Source: Chlamydiia bacterium (GTDB lineage Bacteria > Chlamydiota > Chlamydiia > Chlamydiales > Simkaniaceae). Taken from it: a stretch of DNA of 64,000 bases. Positions 34,522 to 44,154 of the stretch are shown here, piece after piece. The notes beneath the pieces are model-generated. The model did no database searches. It saw nothing but the letters and a program-made list of their open reading frames with translations, and was not told where the DNA came from. How positions within the stretch are numbered: position 1 is the first letter of the stretch; every line of letters starts with the position of its first letter. Location of the stretch: positions 930,001 through 994,000 of the forward strand of contig JAJACH010000001.1 in assembly GCA_022601645.1 (NCBI GenBank), in the 5' to 3' direction. A program made the translations under genes and the position numbers.

Positions 34522-35730
34522 GTGAGTATGCTACCGATACTATTTGTCATGTTTATCGACAACTTTGGCATCTCTTTGGGCATTGGAATGTTTGGACCTT
34601 TGGTGCTAGACGCAGGTTCAGGCTTCCTAGATAGTGCAAGCCCAGGCCTACGCGCTGTTGCCATTGGATTTTTACTTGCAGCCTACCCCTTGATGCAATT
34701 TATTTTCGCTCCTTTAATTGGAGACATTGCCGATAAATTTGGCCGAAGAAAAGCCTTTATTCTCACCCTGTCTGGTTTGATCGTAGGATTTGCCCTCTCA
34801 GCCATCGCCATCATGATGAAAAGCTACACTTTTTTACTCATCACCCGAGTGATCTCAGGCGCCTTTTCTGCAAACCTCGCCATTTGCCTTGCTGCATTAA
34901 GCGATATGTCCCCCGATGAAACCTCTCGCTCAAGAGCGTTTGGTTATAATTCAACCGCATTAGGACTCGGCTGGGTCTGTGCCATGCTACTTGGCGGATA
35001 CTTTGTTACCTCCTCCCCTTCAATGGCCTTTTGGATTACATCGGGCCTGACCGTTATAAGCTTAATCGCCATCATCGTTGCCTTTAAAGAAACACACGTA
35101 CCCAAAGACAATGTGCGATTTAGCCTCGCTCAAGGGATCCAAGATGTCGGAGAAGCGCTCAAAATCTCTTCCATTCGCCCCATTTATATCGCCTATTTTC
35201 TATGGACAGTCGGGTGGGGGAATTTAGTCTCATGGACACCAGAATTAGGACTGAAAATATTTGGAGTAAGCGCCATGGCCACAACGTGGGCTTTAGCCGC
35301 AAATGGAACCGGCTGGTCCATTGGCGGAGTTTGGCTTAACCCCATTTTAGGACGGCTTTGGAATAATGCGCGTTATACCGTTGTTTCAATTGTCGTATTA
35401 ATCATCTTGATGAGCATCATGTCGATCCCCTACACGTTTTTATTCATAGGGATTATGATGTTCTTTGCGAGCTTAGTCGCTTCTCTTTCAATGACAAATA
35501 TCTTAAATATGATAAGCCTTCAGGCCCCGGAAGACATCCAAGGGCGCGTGATGGGCCTCGCCCAGTCAGGCCTGAGCCTAGGACTGGTCGTAGGACCCAT
35601 CATCGGTGCACAAATCTTTGCCAGGGCGCCGCTCATGTCCAATATAATTGATACACTCTTCGTCGTCCTAAGCTTAATTTTCATTCTTCTCGGAATGAGG
35701 CGTTCTACGCCCCTTTCTTTGACGAAATAA
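34522..35730 (+). CDS. MFS transporter, drug:H+ antiporter (TetA-like) type
   Basis: 402 residues, 12 membrane segments. The loop between helices 2 and 3 reads [13 protein letters not shown] and helix 4-5 has [21 protein letters not shown], typical of TetA/DHA-type pumps. The substrate is unknown. It begins 4 bases after potD, so it is probably the fifth gene of that operon. The start is GTG at 34522 or the ATG at 34528 two codons later; neither has a clear Shine-Dalgarno sequence. The 3' end overlaps the convergent acpP gene by 26 bases. Confidence 0.85.
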   Translation: MSMLPILFVMFIDNFGISLGIGMFGPLVLDAGSGFLDSASPGLRAVAIGFLLAAYPLMQFIFAPLIGDIADKFGRRKAFILTLSGLIVGFALSAIAIMMKSYTFLLITRVISGAFSANLAICLAALSDMSPDETSRSRAFGYNSTALGLGWVCAMLLGGYFVTSSPSMAFWITSGLTVISLIAIIVAFKETHVPKDNVRFSLAQGIQDVGEALKISSIRPIYIAYFLWTVGWGNLVSWTPELGLKIFGVSAMATTWALAANGTGWSIGGVWLNPILGRLWNNARYTVVSIVVLIILMSIMSIPYTFLFIGIMMFFASLVASLSMTNILNMISLQAPEDIQGRVMGLAQSGLSLGLVVGPIIGAQIFARAPLMSNIIDTLFVVLSLIFILLGMRRSTPLSLTK

Positions 35731-35944
35731 ATTCGATCACGTTCTTTACAGTTTTAAGCTTTTCAGCTTCTTCTTCAGAGATTTCAAATCCAAAACGCTC
35801 TTCGAAAGTCATGATTAGTTCAGTTTGATCGAGTGAGTCCGCGTTTAAGTCTTCAACGAAAGACTTTTCAGGAGTCACATCTGCTTCATCAACACCAAGT
35901 TGCTCAACGATGATGTCAATGACTTCTTTTTCGAGTGTGGCCAT
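35705..35944 (-). CDS. acpP: Acyl carrier protein
   Basis: 79 residues, acidic, four-helix ACP. The phosphopantetheine attachment site is [10 protein letters not shown] with Ser37. AcpS (11511-11855) would load it. It carries the growing chain in type II fatty acid synthesis and for lipid A acylation by LpxD (42171-43223). It is the last gene of fabH-fabD-fabG-acpP, with a 14-base gap from fabG. Confidence 0.96.
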   Translation of the reverse strand: MATLEKEVIDIIVEQLGVDEADVTPEKSFVEDLNADSLDQTELIMTFEERFGFEISEEEAEKLKTVKNVIEFISSKKGA

Positions 35945-35958
35945 TGTTTTTCCTTTTG

Positions 35959-36705
35959 TTATGCTAGCATTCCACCGTCAACGGTGATCACTTGTCCAGT
36001 AATATATTCTGACATGTCAGATCCAAGGAACAACGCAGTTTGCGCAATTTCCTCAGGATTTCCAAGTCGACCCATTGGGATTTGTTTTAAAAGCGCTTCT
36101 CTTTGCTTTTCAGGAAGCACGTCAGTCATCGGCGTCTCAAACATTCCCGGGGCAATTCCATTTACACGGATTCCACGAGACCCAACTTCTTTAGCTAAAG
36201 ACCTTGTTAACCCGATCATACCGTGCTTAGACGCTGAATAATTCACTTGCCCAGGATTCCCCATTAAGCCAATTACAGAGGTTACATTGATAATTTGTCC
36301 AGCGCGCTGCTTCATCATAGGTCTGACAGCTGCGCGACATACGTTGTAACACGACTTGAGATTGACGTCCATGACCTGATCCCAATCCTCTTCTTTCATC
36401 TTCATTAGAAGTTGATCGCGAGTGATCCCAGCGCAATTTACAATAATGTCTATCCCACCCCATTTTTCGAGCAAACTTTCAAAAGCTGTGCTAACAGCCT
36501 CAGTTTTTGAAACATCAATGAGCATCATTGAAGCTTCTTCTGCACCAAGGCTTAGAACTTCTTCAACAACGCTATTTGCGCGCTCTTCATTCGTTCCCCA
36601 AATACAGATCTTAGCACCGTGCTTGGCATAGAGCTTTGCAATCGCTCTACCTAGCCCCGACGTGCCCCCCGTAATTAATGCTCTCTTGCCTTTCAATAAA
36701 AGCAT
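35959..36705 (-). CDS. fabG: 3-oxoacyl-ACP reductase
   Basis: 248 residues, short-chain dehydrogenase. NADPH-binding [12 protein letters not shown] (near 12-23), NCAGITRD (near 88), the catalytic Ser in NVTSVIG and Tyr/Lys in YSASKHG (near 155) are present, as is the C-terminal [10 protein letters not shown]. It reduces 3-ketoacyl-ACP during chain elongation. The start at 36705 is supported by GGAGG six bases upstream; it overlaps the end of fabD by 59 bases, an unusually long but in-operon overlap. Confidence 0.95.
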   Translation of the reverse strand: MLLLKGKRALITGGTSGLGRAIAKLYAKHGAKICIWGTNEERANSVVEEVLSLGAEEASMMLIDVSKTEAVSTAFESLLEKWGGIDIIVNCAGITRDQLLMKMKEEDWDQVMDVNLKSCYNVCRAAVRPMMKQRAGQIINVTSVIGLMGNPGQVNYSASKHGMIGLTRSLAKEVGSRGIRVNGIAPGMFETPMTDVLPEKQREALLKQIPMGRLGNPEEIAQTALFLGSDMSEYITGQVITVDGGMLA

Positions 36706-37600
36706 CTAGATCCTCCAGCTTTTGAATATTTGAGGCGCTAGCGCCAATTTTTTTGTTCATCCCTGTAAGCGTTTTACCAGGTCCTATTTCTAAAGCATCC
36801 TGGACACCCATCTCAAGCATGTTGCGAATTCCCTTTTCCCAATAGGTCGGAGCTGCAACTTGCTCAATGAGGAAATCTTTCATTTTTTGCGTACTTTCAA
36901 CTAAATCACCAGGAACATTCATGATCGTTTTAATTGAAGATGGGTGAAAGTTGGTTTCACGTATTTTCGGAGCAAGACCGTCCTGAGCACTCTTCATAAG
37001 CGGGCTGTGAAAAGCTCCTGATACTCCAAGTGGTAGTACCCGTCGAGCGCCTCGCTCTTTAAGCTTTGTAGAAGCACTGTCAATCGCATCAATAGAGCCA
37101 GAAATAACCACTTGCCCTGGGCAGTTGAGATTAGCAACATAACAATCAAGCGATGAGATTTCTTCTTCTATCACACCAACTTCAAGACCAAGAACAACCG
37201 CCATCGTTCCAGGATGGTCCGTTGATGCCTGATGCATGAGTTCACCGCGCAGTTGAACCAATCTGACACCTTCCGCAAATGATAAGTAACCGGCTGCAAC
37301 AAGGGCTGTATACTCTCCCAAGCTAAGCCCAGCTGTCATTTGATACTCTAAATCGGGAAACTGTGAAATCACAGCGCGCCAAATGGCCATACTCGTTACA
37401 AAAATCGCAATTTGAGAATGCTTAGTAAGCATCAGTGTTTCTGCAGGGCCTTCGAAAACAAGCTTGGCTAAATCATAACCAATGATTTCACTCGCTTCTT
37501 CAAAAGTCTCTCTACAAATAGCAAACTGATCGTAAAAATCTTTCCCCATCCCCACATATTGAGCTCCTTGACCTGGAAAAAGAATCACCCGTTTAACCAT
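36647..37600 (-). CDS. fabD: Malonyl-CoA:ACP transacylase
   Basis: 317 residues. FPGQGAQYVGMG near the N-terminus and the nucleophile elbow GLSLGEYTAL (Ser93; the usual 'GHSLGE' has Leu for His). The catalytic His lies in GAFHSPLM (near 200). It makes malonyl-ACP from malonyl-CoA, for which accA is at 50387-51343. The start is the ATG at 37600, nine bases after AGGAGG; an upstream ATG at 37618 contains that Shine-Dalgarno sequence and is not the start. Confidence 0.95.
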   Translation of the reverse strand: MVKRVILFPGQGAQYVGMGKDFYDQFAICRETFEEASEIIGYDLAKLVFEGPAETLMLTKHSQIAIFVTSMAIWRAVISQFPDLEYQMTAGLSLGEYTALVAAGYLSFAEGVRLVQLRGELMHQASTDHPGTMAVVLGLEVGVIEEEISSLDCYVANLNCPGQVVISGSIDAIDSASTKLKERGARRVLPLGVSGAFHSPLMKSAQDGLAPKIRETNFHPSSIKTIMNVPGDLVESTQKMKDFLIEQVAAPTYWEKGIRNMLEMGVQDALEIGPGKTLTGMNKKIGASASNIQKLEDLDAFIERQESINYGGHVGAR

Positions 37601-37604
37601 GGCT

Positions 37605-38594
37605 TTATGCCTCCTCATACGTCAAAATTCCAGCACCCCATGTTAAGCCAGCACCAAAGGCAACTAGCATCACATTATCGCTTTGTTTTAGTTTTTTCTC
37701 TTTCATCAATTCATCGAGCGCAATCCCAACAGATGATGCAGAAGTATTCCCATACTTGTGAATCGTTAGATAAACGCGTTCCATAGGAACCTTAAAACGC
37801 TTGGCAATCCCTTCAATAATACGAATATTCGCTTGGTGAGGAACTAAATAACGAATCGCATCTTCAGAAAGGTTGAGCTTTTCAAGACATTCTTTGGCTG
37901 CAGATTCCATGCGTCTAACCGCATGTTTATACACCTCACGCCCTTCCATCTGTATGTAGTGTAAATCGTTTGAGACCGATTCCAAACTCGCTGGCATTCG
38001 GCTTCCACCAGCAGGGAGCTTTAAGAGATCCTCTTGTTCCCCATCAGAGCCTAAAGTTAATTCCCCTATTGAAAAGCCAGCGCCTTCATCAGAAATGACA
38101 GCAGCTGACGCGCCATCTCCAAAAAGAACACAAGTAGATCGATCTTTGTAATTCGTTATGGAAGAGAGCTTTTCAGCGGCGATAATCAAAATGTTTTTAT
38201 AACGCCCTGATTCAACAAAAGCTTTTGCTGTCGAAAGGGCGTATAAATAACCCGTACAGGCAGCCTGTAAATCCATACTAGCTGCTCTTGAAGCACCAAT
38301 TTCTTTTTGAATTAAGCAGGCCGTCGAAGGAAATAAAAAGTCGGGTGTCAGCGTGGCAAAAAGGATAAGATCGATATCAACCGGATCAATTTTAGATTCT
38401 GAGAGCGCCTTTTTTGCCGCCTCAAGTCCCATGTGAGATGTGAACTCTTCAGCACCGGCAATCCGACGTTCTTTCATGCCAGTACGAGACACAATCCACT
38501 CATCGTTGGTGTCTACAAGTTCCTCTAGGTCCTTGTTGCTTAATACTTTAGTTGGGACATAGGACCCAAGCCCTATGATTTTTGCTCGTCTCAT
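37605..38594 (-). CDS. fabH: 3-oxoacyl-ACP synthase III
   Basis: 329 residues. Catalytic Cys113 (LQAACTGYLYAL), His in PHQANIRII (near 250) and Asn in HKYGNTSASS (near 278) complete the KASIII triad. It starts fatty acid synthesis by condensing acetyl-CoA with malonyl-ACP. It is the first gene of the fabH-fabD-fabG-acpP operon, divergent from recR with a 59-base gap. TATGAT lies 8 bases before its ATG, another close promoter, though its -35 is weak. Confidence 0.96.
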   Translation of the reverse strand: MRRAKIIGLGSYVPTKVLSNKDLEELVDTNDEWIVSRTGMKERRIAGAEEFTSHMGLEAAKKALSESKIDPVDIDLILFATLTPDFLFPSTACLIQKEIGASRAASMDLQAACTGYLYALSTAKAFVESGRYKNILIIAAEKLSSITNYKDRSTCVLFGDGASAAVISDEGAGFSIGELTLGSDGEQEDLLKLPAGGSRMPASLESVSNDLHYIQMEGREVYKHAVRRMESAAKECLEKLNLSEDAIRYLVPHQANIRIIEGIAKRFKVPMERVYLTIHKYGNTSASSVGIALDELMKEKKLKQSDNVMLVAFGAGLTWGAGILTYEEA

Positions 38595-38653
38595 GGGTTA
38601 TTATCATACAATTCCTTCGATTTTAAAACCACAGCTTTAGTATCCTAAATTGC

Positions 38654-39238
38654 ATGTATCCAAAAGACCTTTTGAAAACCATTTCATACCTCCAAAAACT
38701 CCCAGGCGTTGGCCGCAAGTCAGCTGAACGCTTTGCATTTAAAATTTTAAGTTGGAACGAAGCCGAACTCAAGCAGTTTGGAGAATTGCTCTCCAACTTG
38801 AAGGAAACCGTTTTGCATTGCAAAGATTGCGGTTGTTTTATTGAAGAGAGTTGCAATTTTTGCAAACGAGATCCATCGGTTCTATGTATTATTGCTCACG
38901 CAAAAGATGCGTATGCCATCGAACAAACCCATCTATTCAAAGGAATTTATCACGTCCTTGGTAGTTTAATCTCTCCCCTTGATGACTTAAACCCAGAAGA
39001 CCTGAAACTTGATCAACTCATAGATCGTGCACAAAAACTCGAAGTAAAAGAAGTCATTATCGCCTTAGATCCCACTTTGGAAGGCGATGCAACTGCCTTT
39101 TTTCTAAAAAATCAGCTCGAAAATTTAGGAATTAGTGTCACAAAATTAGCCCTAGGACTTCCCATGGGAACTCCCCTAGAATATATTGATGAAGGAACTT
39201 TAACCCAAGCACTTGCCGGTCGTCAAAGGTTGCAATAA
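38654..39238 (+). CDS. recR: Recombination protein RecR
   Basis: 194 residues. An N-terminal helix-hairpin-helix (LQKLPGVGRKSAERFA), a four-Cys zinc finger (CKDCGCFIEESCNFC, near 56-70), a Toprim domain (IIALDPTLEGDATAFFL) and the C-terminal Walker-B-like LPMGTPLEYIDEGTL are all present. With RecF/RecO it loads RecA on gapped DNA. The gene lies between fabH and bamA as in C. trachomatis (CT240, as I recall). No Shine-Dalgarno sequence precedes the ATG; a TATCCT box lies 7 bases upstream. Confidence 0.95.
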   Translation: MYPKDLLKTISYLQKLPGVGRKSAERFAFKILSWNEAELKQFGELLSNLKETVLHCKDCGCFIEESCNFCKRDPSVLCIIAHAKDAYAIEQTHLFKGIYHVLGSLISPLDDLNPEDLKLDQLIDRAQKLEVKEVIIALDPTLEGDATAFFLKNQLENLGISVTKLALGLPMGTPLEYIDEGTLTQALAGRQRLQ

Positions 39239-39259
39239 TTTGTTTCCTCGTCCTATAAT
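39230..39259 (+). promoter_or_regulatory. Strong bamA promoter
   Basis: TTGCAA (39230-39235), an 18-base spacer and a perfect TATAAT (39254-39259), at the very end of recR. The bamA ATG at 39270 lies 10 bases later with no Shine-Dalgarno sequence, so a leader of about 3-4 bases is predicted. Confidence 0.6.
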
Positions 39260-39269
39260 TCACGCAAGC

Positions 39270-41636
39270 ATGAAATCATTAGCACCCTTTTTCCTATTCC
39301 TTGCCTTAATCACATGTGCCTTCGCCGACAACGGCATTGAAGGCAAAGAGATTTTAGACGTCAAAGTGAAACTTGAAACCTTAGCGAAAGGTTCTACATT
39401 CAACACCCAATCTGTTTTGTCCAAGATGAGGACGCGAGCAGGAGAAAAATTTTCCCAACAAACATTCGACCGAGACCTTAAAGAACTCTCAAACGACTAC
39501 GACCGCATCGACCCAAATATCACTACCGTTGATGGAAAGGTGAATATAGAGCTGAGACTTTGGCGCAAACCCATTATCACCGCAATCAAATGGCAAGGCA
39601 ATAAACACATTTCCGGTTCTCGCCTACAACGAGAACTAGACATCCAACCCTATACAGTCTTCGACAGAGCTCATTTCAGCCAACAATTCAATAAAGTCAA
39701 AGAACTCTACATTAAGAAAGGCTACTTCGAATCTCACCTCTCTTACAAGATCATCCCCGACCCCAATAATAATGAAGTAGAAATCCTCATCCGCGTTGAA
39801 GAAGGCCACTCAGGTCACATCCATGACCTCGTCTTTGAAGGTTTTTCCAAACGCGAAGAGTCACAGATCCTCGAGAAAATCAACACCAAGAAATACAACT
39901 TCTTGATGAGTTGGATCACAGGGAATGGCATTTACCACAAAGAAGCCCTTGAACACGACAAACTGATCATCACCAATTACCTGCAAAATGAAGGGTATGC
40001 TGATGCCAAAGTCGATATCAGCGTACGTGAAAATCAAAAAGGGAATGTCGAAATCGTCATCTCTGCAATTAAGGGCGAAAAGTATACCTTCGGACGCATC
40101 TCATTTTCAGGCAATCACCTCTTAACTGACAGCGAAGTCTCAAATGCTCTGATCATTCACCAAGGCGACCACTACTCCCCTGAAATCCTAAGAGATGCTC
40201 AAGAAAATCTCCAGCACCTCTACGGAAAAGACGGCTACATTGACACAAACATCACCTATCAACTCACACTCCTTGAAAATAGCCCTGTTTATGAAGTGCA
40301 CTTTGATATCGAGGAAGGAAATCAATATAAAGTTGGACTCATTCGCATCCTTGGCAATGAATCTACCAATAAAAATGTGATCCTTCGAGAATCATTACTC
40401 ACTCCAGGTGAGGTCTTCGACTCAAGACGTCTCAAAGCCACTCAAGACCGCCTCATGGCTGTTGGCTACTTCAAATCCGTCAATGTATATTCCGTCCCAA
40501 CAGAAGATCCAAGCCTTGGCCCAGATTACCGCGACGTTGTTATTGAAGTTGACGAAACATCAACTGGAAGCCTCAGCTTCTTTGTCGGTGCAAGTTCCAT
40601 TGACTCAGTCTTCGGAGGACTAGACTTAGCTGAAAATAACTTCAACTATAGAGGCCTCGGTAGACTCTGGAAAGATGGCTTAAGCGCTGTAAGAGGTGGC
40701 GGGGAATATGCCAGCATTAAAGTCAGCGTCGGTCAAAGACAACAAGAATACGACATTTCTTGGATGACCCCCTACTTAATGGATACCATGTGGCGCCTCG
40801 GCTTCGATGTCAACTTTGCCATCAGTGCTCTCCAATCCAAACGTTACGATGTTACGCAATTCGGTGGATCGGTTTTTGCCTCCTACCCCTTCAACGCCTT
40901 TTGGACCTACAGCATGAAATTCCGCGGAAGCAATTCCATTGTGGATATGTCCAAAAAACTCGGTAAAGAAGGTCAAGAGCAGGAGAAAAATAGCGGTCTT
41001 GTCTTCGGGTATTCAAATTCGCTTATCTTTGACTCCGTAGACAATCCTTACCGGCCACACAGAGGTTTCAAATCTATTCTAGAAGGTGAGATTGCCCTCA
41101 TAAGACGACATTCTTCCGATGAGCGCGTTTTCCCTTTTGCAAAAGCCGCTTATATCAACACCTTCTACTACCCAATTACCCATAGAGGCGTCTTAAAGAC
41201 CCGCTATGACTTTAAATTCTTATTCCCCATTGGACAAGGCGATCAAGCGCTTATCCCCGTTTCTGAAAGGTATTTCCTAGGTGGTGAAACATCCGTCAGA
41301 GGTTACCGATCATATCACATCGGACCGACTATTCAAAATATTGATGTAGAAGGTAATACTGTACGAGTCCCAATCGGTGGTATTTCCTCAGGCCTCTTAT
41401 CTGTTGAATACAATCACTCGATTTTCAGAATGCTTGATGTCTTCACCTTCTTTGATGCTGGTGCTGTTTCTGATGAACTCGTGAAGTTCCACAAGTTCCG
41501 CATGAGTTATGGCTTCGGTGGTCGTATTGACATTGGTAACCGCGTACCGATCATGGTTGGTATGGGTTTCCCCATCAATCCAAAGCACAAAGGCGACGTG
41601 AAGAAATTCTTCTTCTCAATGGGTGGCCAATTCTAA
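39270..41636 (+). CDS. bamA: Outer-membrane protein assembly factor BamA (Omp85)
   Basis: 788 residues. A signal peptide (MKSLAPFFLFLALITCAFA), five POTRA domains (about 25-420; repeated G-x-x-x-(I/V)-x-x-(I/V)-x-x-x-G patterns such as FGRISFSGNHLLTDSEV) and a 16-strand barrel (about 440-788) with the VRGY(R/K) lid motif (SVRGYRSYHIGP) and a terminal F. It inserts beta-barrel proteins into the outer membrane, including probably those at 13238 and 24108. The start is the ATG at 39270, directly before the signal peptide; an in-frame ATG at 39213 would add 19 unlikely residues inside recR. It is followed by skp and lpxD. Confidence 0.95.
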   Translation: MKSLAPFFLFLALITCAFADNGIEGKEILDVKVKLETLAKGSTFNTQSVLSKMRTRAGEKFSQQTFDRDLKELSNDYDRIDPNITTVDGKVNIELRLWRKPIITAIKWQGNKHISGSRLQRELDIQPYTVFDRAHFSQQFNKVKELYIKKGYFESHLSYKIIPDPNNNEVEILIRVEEGHSGHIHDLVFEGFSKREESQILEKINTKKYNFLMSWITGNGIYHKEALEHDKLIITNYLQNEGYADAKVDISVRENQKGNVEIVISAIKGEKYTFGRISFSGNHLLTDSEVSNALIIHQGDHYSPEILRDAQENLQHLYGKDGYIDTNITYQLTLLENSPVYEVHFDIEEGNQYKVGLIRILGNESTNKNVILRESLLTPGEVFDSRRLKATQDRLMAVGYFKSVNVYSVPTEDPSLGPDYRDVVIEVDETSTGSLSFFVGASSIDSVFGGLDLAENNFNYRGLGRLWKDGLSAVRGGGEYASIKVSVGQRQQEYDISWMTPYLMDTMWRLGFDVNFAISALQSKRYDVTQFGGSVFASYPFNAFWTYSMKFRGSNSIVDMSKKLGKEGQEQEKNSGLVFGYSNSLIFDSVDNPYRPHRGFKSILEGEIALIRRHSSDERVFPFAKAAYINTFYYPITHRGVLKTRYDFKFLFPIGQGDQALIPVSERYFLGGETSVRGYRSYHIGPTIQNIDVEGNTVRVPIGGISSGLLSVEYNHSIFRMLDVFTFFDAGAVSDELVKFHKFRMSYGFGGRIDIGNRVPIMVGMGFPINPKHKGDVKKFFFSMGGQF

Positions 41637-41652
41637 AAAGGAGTATATGCTT

Positions 41653-42174
41653 ATGAAACGTTTCCCATTTATTGCCTTGATCCTTGCTCTGACAACAATC
41701 AATGCAGCATCGTTTGGAATCGTAAACTTTAACACTTGTGTTCTCGAATCTGATTATGGAAAAAAAGAACAAGAAAGTTTCGAAAAACTCAAAAGTCAGA
41801 TGACTACGCTTGTGCAAGACATTGAAACTAAGCTTCAAGCTGTCTCTGAAAAGCTCAATGATCCCGACCAAAGAGATGCTTTATCACCAGAGGCTGAAAA
41901 GCAACTCCACATTGAATTCCAAAGCCTAAATGACGAGCTAAACCGCTACCAAAATCAATTCATGCAGGTGATGCAACAAGCTAACATGCAAATCATGCAG
42001 ACAATGGCTGATAAAGTTGCTAAAGCTTCGGAAGTCGTTGCAAAAGAGCGAAAGCTTCCTCTCGTACTTAATAAAGAAATGGTTTTCTATTATGACGAAA
42101 AGGACGATGTGACTGACCTTGTTGTCAAGGAAATGAATAAGAGCTTTAAAAGTGAGAGCAAGGACAATTCATGA
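41653..42174 (+). CDS. Periplasmic chaperone Skp/OmpH
   Basis: 173 residues with a signal peptide (MKRFPFIALILALTTINAAS) and a long charged coiled-coil middle (KKEQESFEKLKSQMTTLVQDIETK and onward) ending in a small strand-rich domain (LPLVLNKEMVFYYDEKDDVT). It holds unfolded outer-membrane proteins between Sec and BamA. AAGGAG at 41638-41643 serves the ATG at 41653 (9 bases) or the in-frame ATG at 41647 (3 bases); 41653 has better spacing. The bamA-ompH-lpxD order is the chlamydial one. The end overlaps lpxD by 4 bases. Confidence 0.9.
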   Translation: MKRFPFIALILALTTINAASFGIVNFNTCVLESDYGKKEQESFEKLKSQMTTLVQDIETKLQAVSEKLNDPDQRDALSPEAEKQLHIEFQSLNDELNRYQNQFMQVMQQANMQIMQTMADKVAKASEVVAKERKLPLVLNKEMVFYYDEKDDVTDLVVKEMNKSFKSESKDNS

Positions 42175-43223
42175 CACCGAGATTCACACTCGCGCATTTA
42201 GCTAAGAAAACAGGCGCTACCGTTGTTGGAGATGAGTCGTTTGAGATCGACAATGTTGCAGGGTTAGACACTGCACAGCAAACAGACGTCTCTTTCTTAG
42301 CTAACTCAAAATATCTTGAGATGATGCATGCATCAAGCGCCGGTGTGATTTGTATTAGCGATAAGATGGAATTGCCAGAGGGTAAAAATTTCCTCGTGTC
42401 TTCTGACCCCTCTCGCACTTTCCAGCAAATAGCCGAACTCATCATGCTTGTTAATCGCCCCAAGTCTGCTTTTAAAGGAATTCATCCAAAAAGCTTCATT
42501 CATGAATCGTGTGAGATTGATGAGAATGTGACTGTAGCCCCCGGAGCTGTCATCGACCAAAAATGCAAGATTGGGAAGAACACGGTCATCAGTTCCAACG
42601 TTTCAATCGGACCAGGTGTCACAATTGGTGAAGGCTGTTTTATCAACAGCGGTGTTATCATTCGTGAGGGTTGTCGACTTGGCGATCGCGTTGTCCTACA
42701 ACCAGGCGTAGTCATTGGTTCTTGTGGCTTTGGATTTACAACCGATAAAGCAGGTAAGCACCACAAACTCGATCAGATAGGGATTGTTGTCTTAGAAAGT
42801 GACGTCGATGTCGGTGCCAACACAACAATTGATCGAGCACGCTTTAAAGCTACTGTGATCAAGCGCGGCACCATGATCGATAATTTAGTGCAGATTGCTC
42901 ACAACGTAGAGGTTGGAGAGGATTGCATCATCGTTTCCCAAACAGGCATTGCAGGCTCAACAAAGCTTGGCAACCGCGTCACACTCGGCGGACAGGTGGG
43001 AATTGTTGGACATGTGGAATTAAGTGATGATGTCATCGTGACATCTCGGGGCGGAGTGAGTAAGAATTTAAAGTGTGGCATTTATCGCGGAGAACCAGTT
43101 GTTCCTATCAAGGAATACTCTGAAGAAAAAGTCCACATACGACGCCTAAAAAAATACGCCCAAGAACTCAAAAGCTTGAAACAAAAGCTCATAGAGGTTG
43201 AGGAAAAATTAACCATTAATTAA
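42171..43223 (+). CDS. lpxD: UDP-3-O-acylglucosamine N-acyltransferase
   Basis: 350 residues. An N-terminal uridine-binding domain (FTLAHLAKKTGATVVGD, DVSFLANSKYLEMM), a long left-handed beta helix of hexapeptide repeats (about 100-300), the His of LVQIAHNVEVGED (near 245) and a C-terminal helical part (IRRLKKYAQELKSLKQ). It adds the second acyl chain in lipid A synthesis from acyl-ACP. Translation is coupled to skp by ATGA overlap. Confidence 0.95.
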   Translation: MTPRFTLAHLAKKTGATVVGDESFEIDNVAGLDTAQQTDVSFLANSKYLEMMHASSAGVICISDKMELPEGKNFLVSSDPSRTFQQIAELIMLVNRPKSAFKGIHPKSFIHESCEIDENVTVAPGAVIDQKCKIGKNTVISSNVSIGPGVTIGEGCFINSGVIIREGCRLGDRVVLQPGVVIGSCGFGFTTDKAGKHHKLDQIGIVVLESDVDVGANTTIDRARFKATVIKRGTMIDNLVQIAHNVEVGEDCIIVSQTGIAGSTKLGNRVTLGGQVGIVGHVELSDDVIVTSRGGVSKNLKCGIYRGEPVVPIKEYSEEKVHIRRLKKYAQELKSLKQKLIEVEEKLTIN

Positions 43224-43233
43224 CTTGGGGCAT

Positions 43234-44154
43234 ATGATCACCATTTACCACAAAAATGACCCAGAAGACGAATTTAACGTCATTGAAACACCTCAGAAAG
43301 GGTGTTGGATTCATGTCGATGACGCGACAACAACTGACCTCAATCAAATTAGTGAGTTAATTGGTGTTGAATACACAGACATTTATGACTGTTTGGATCG
43401 CTATGAAATTCCCCGTATTGAGCGCATTGAAGAGCATGTCATTATTTTTACGCGCCACCCAGCAGAACACGAATCCGGTCTCTATACAACGACTTTTGCC
43501 ATCATTTTAACAAACGACTATTTCATCACGATCTGCCCGCAGAAAAGCTCCCTTGTTGAGAATTTCATCTCGCAAAAACCTAAGTTGTCCCCTGAACAAA
43601 AATCCAAATTCTTGATCTACATCCTCTTGAAGATCACTCAAGAGTTCACGCTCCAAATTAAGATGATTCGCACAAACGTCTTGAAGCAAGAGAAAAAAAT
43701 GGCGGGTGTAGACGCCAAAGATATCACAAATCTGACTATGAATGAGGAAATCTTAAATCAATATCTCTCGACACTGATTCCTCTACGAAGTGTTTTAGAG
43801 GCTATTACCTCCGGGCGCTACACGTTTTTATATGACAAAGATCAAGACCTACTAGAGGATTTACTTAATGCTTCTATTCAGTCTGAAGACCTTTGTAGTG
43901 TCAACTTAAGATCCATTCGCTCTCTACGTGATTCTTATCAGATCATTTTTACAAATCAGCTCAACAAGACCATTAAGCTCTTAACGGGTTTGACGATTAT
44001 CTTGAGCATCCCGACTATGATTGCATCCCTTTATGGAATGAACGTCAAACTCCCCTACGCCAACCTACCAGGTGCTTTTGGAGGCATTTGCATCGTGATC
44101 ATCGTCTCATCGCTTCTCTCAATGCTGATTTTCCAACGGAAAAAATGGCTTTAA
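43234..44154 (+). CDS. corA: CorA-family Mg2+/divalent cation transporter
   Basis: 306 residues. A soluble N-terminal domain is followed by long helices and two C-terminal membrane segments, with the family's pore motif in YGMNVKLPYA (near 270) at the end of the first. It takes up Mg2+ or related cations as a homopentamer. I take the ATG at 43234 (GGGG just upstream); a TTG at 43225 is also in frame. It starts 10 bases after lpxD on the same strand and its end overlaps the convergent pdhC gene by 4 bases. Confidence 0.9.
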   Translation: MITIYHKNDPEDEFNVIETPQKGCWIHVDDATTTDLNQISELIGVEYTDIYDCLDRYEIPRIERIEEHVIIFTRHPAEHESGLYTTTFAIILTNDYFITICPQKSSLVENFISQKPKLSPEQKSKFLIYILLKITQEFTLQIKMIRTNVLKQEKKMAGVDAKDITNLTMNEEILNQYLSTLIPLRSVLEAITSGRYTFLYDKDQDLLEDLLNASIQSEDLCSVNLRSIRSLRDSYQIIFTNQLNKTIKLLTGLTIILSIPTMIASLYGMNVKLPYANLPGAFGGICIVIIVSSLLSMLIFQRKKWL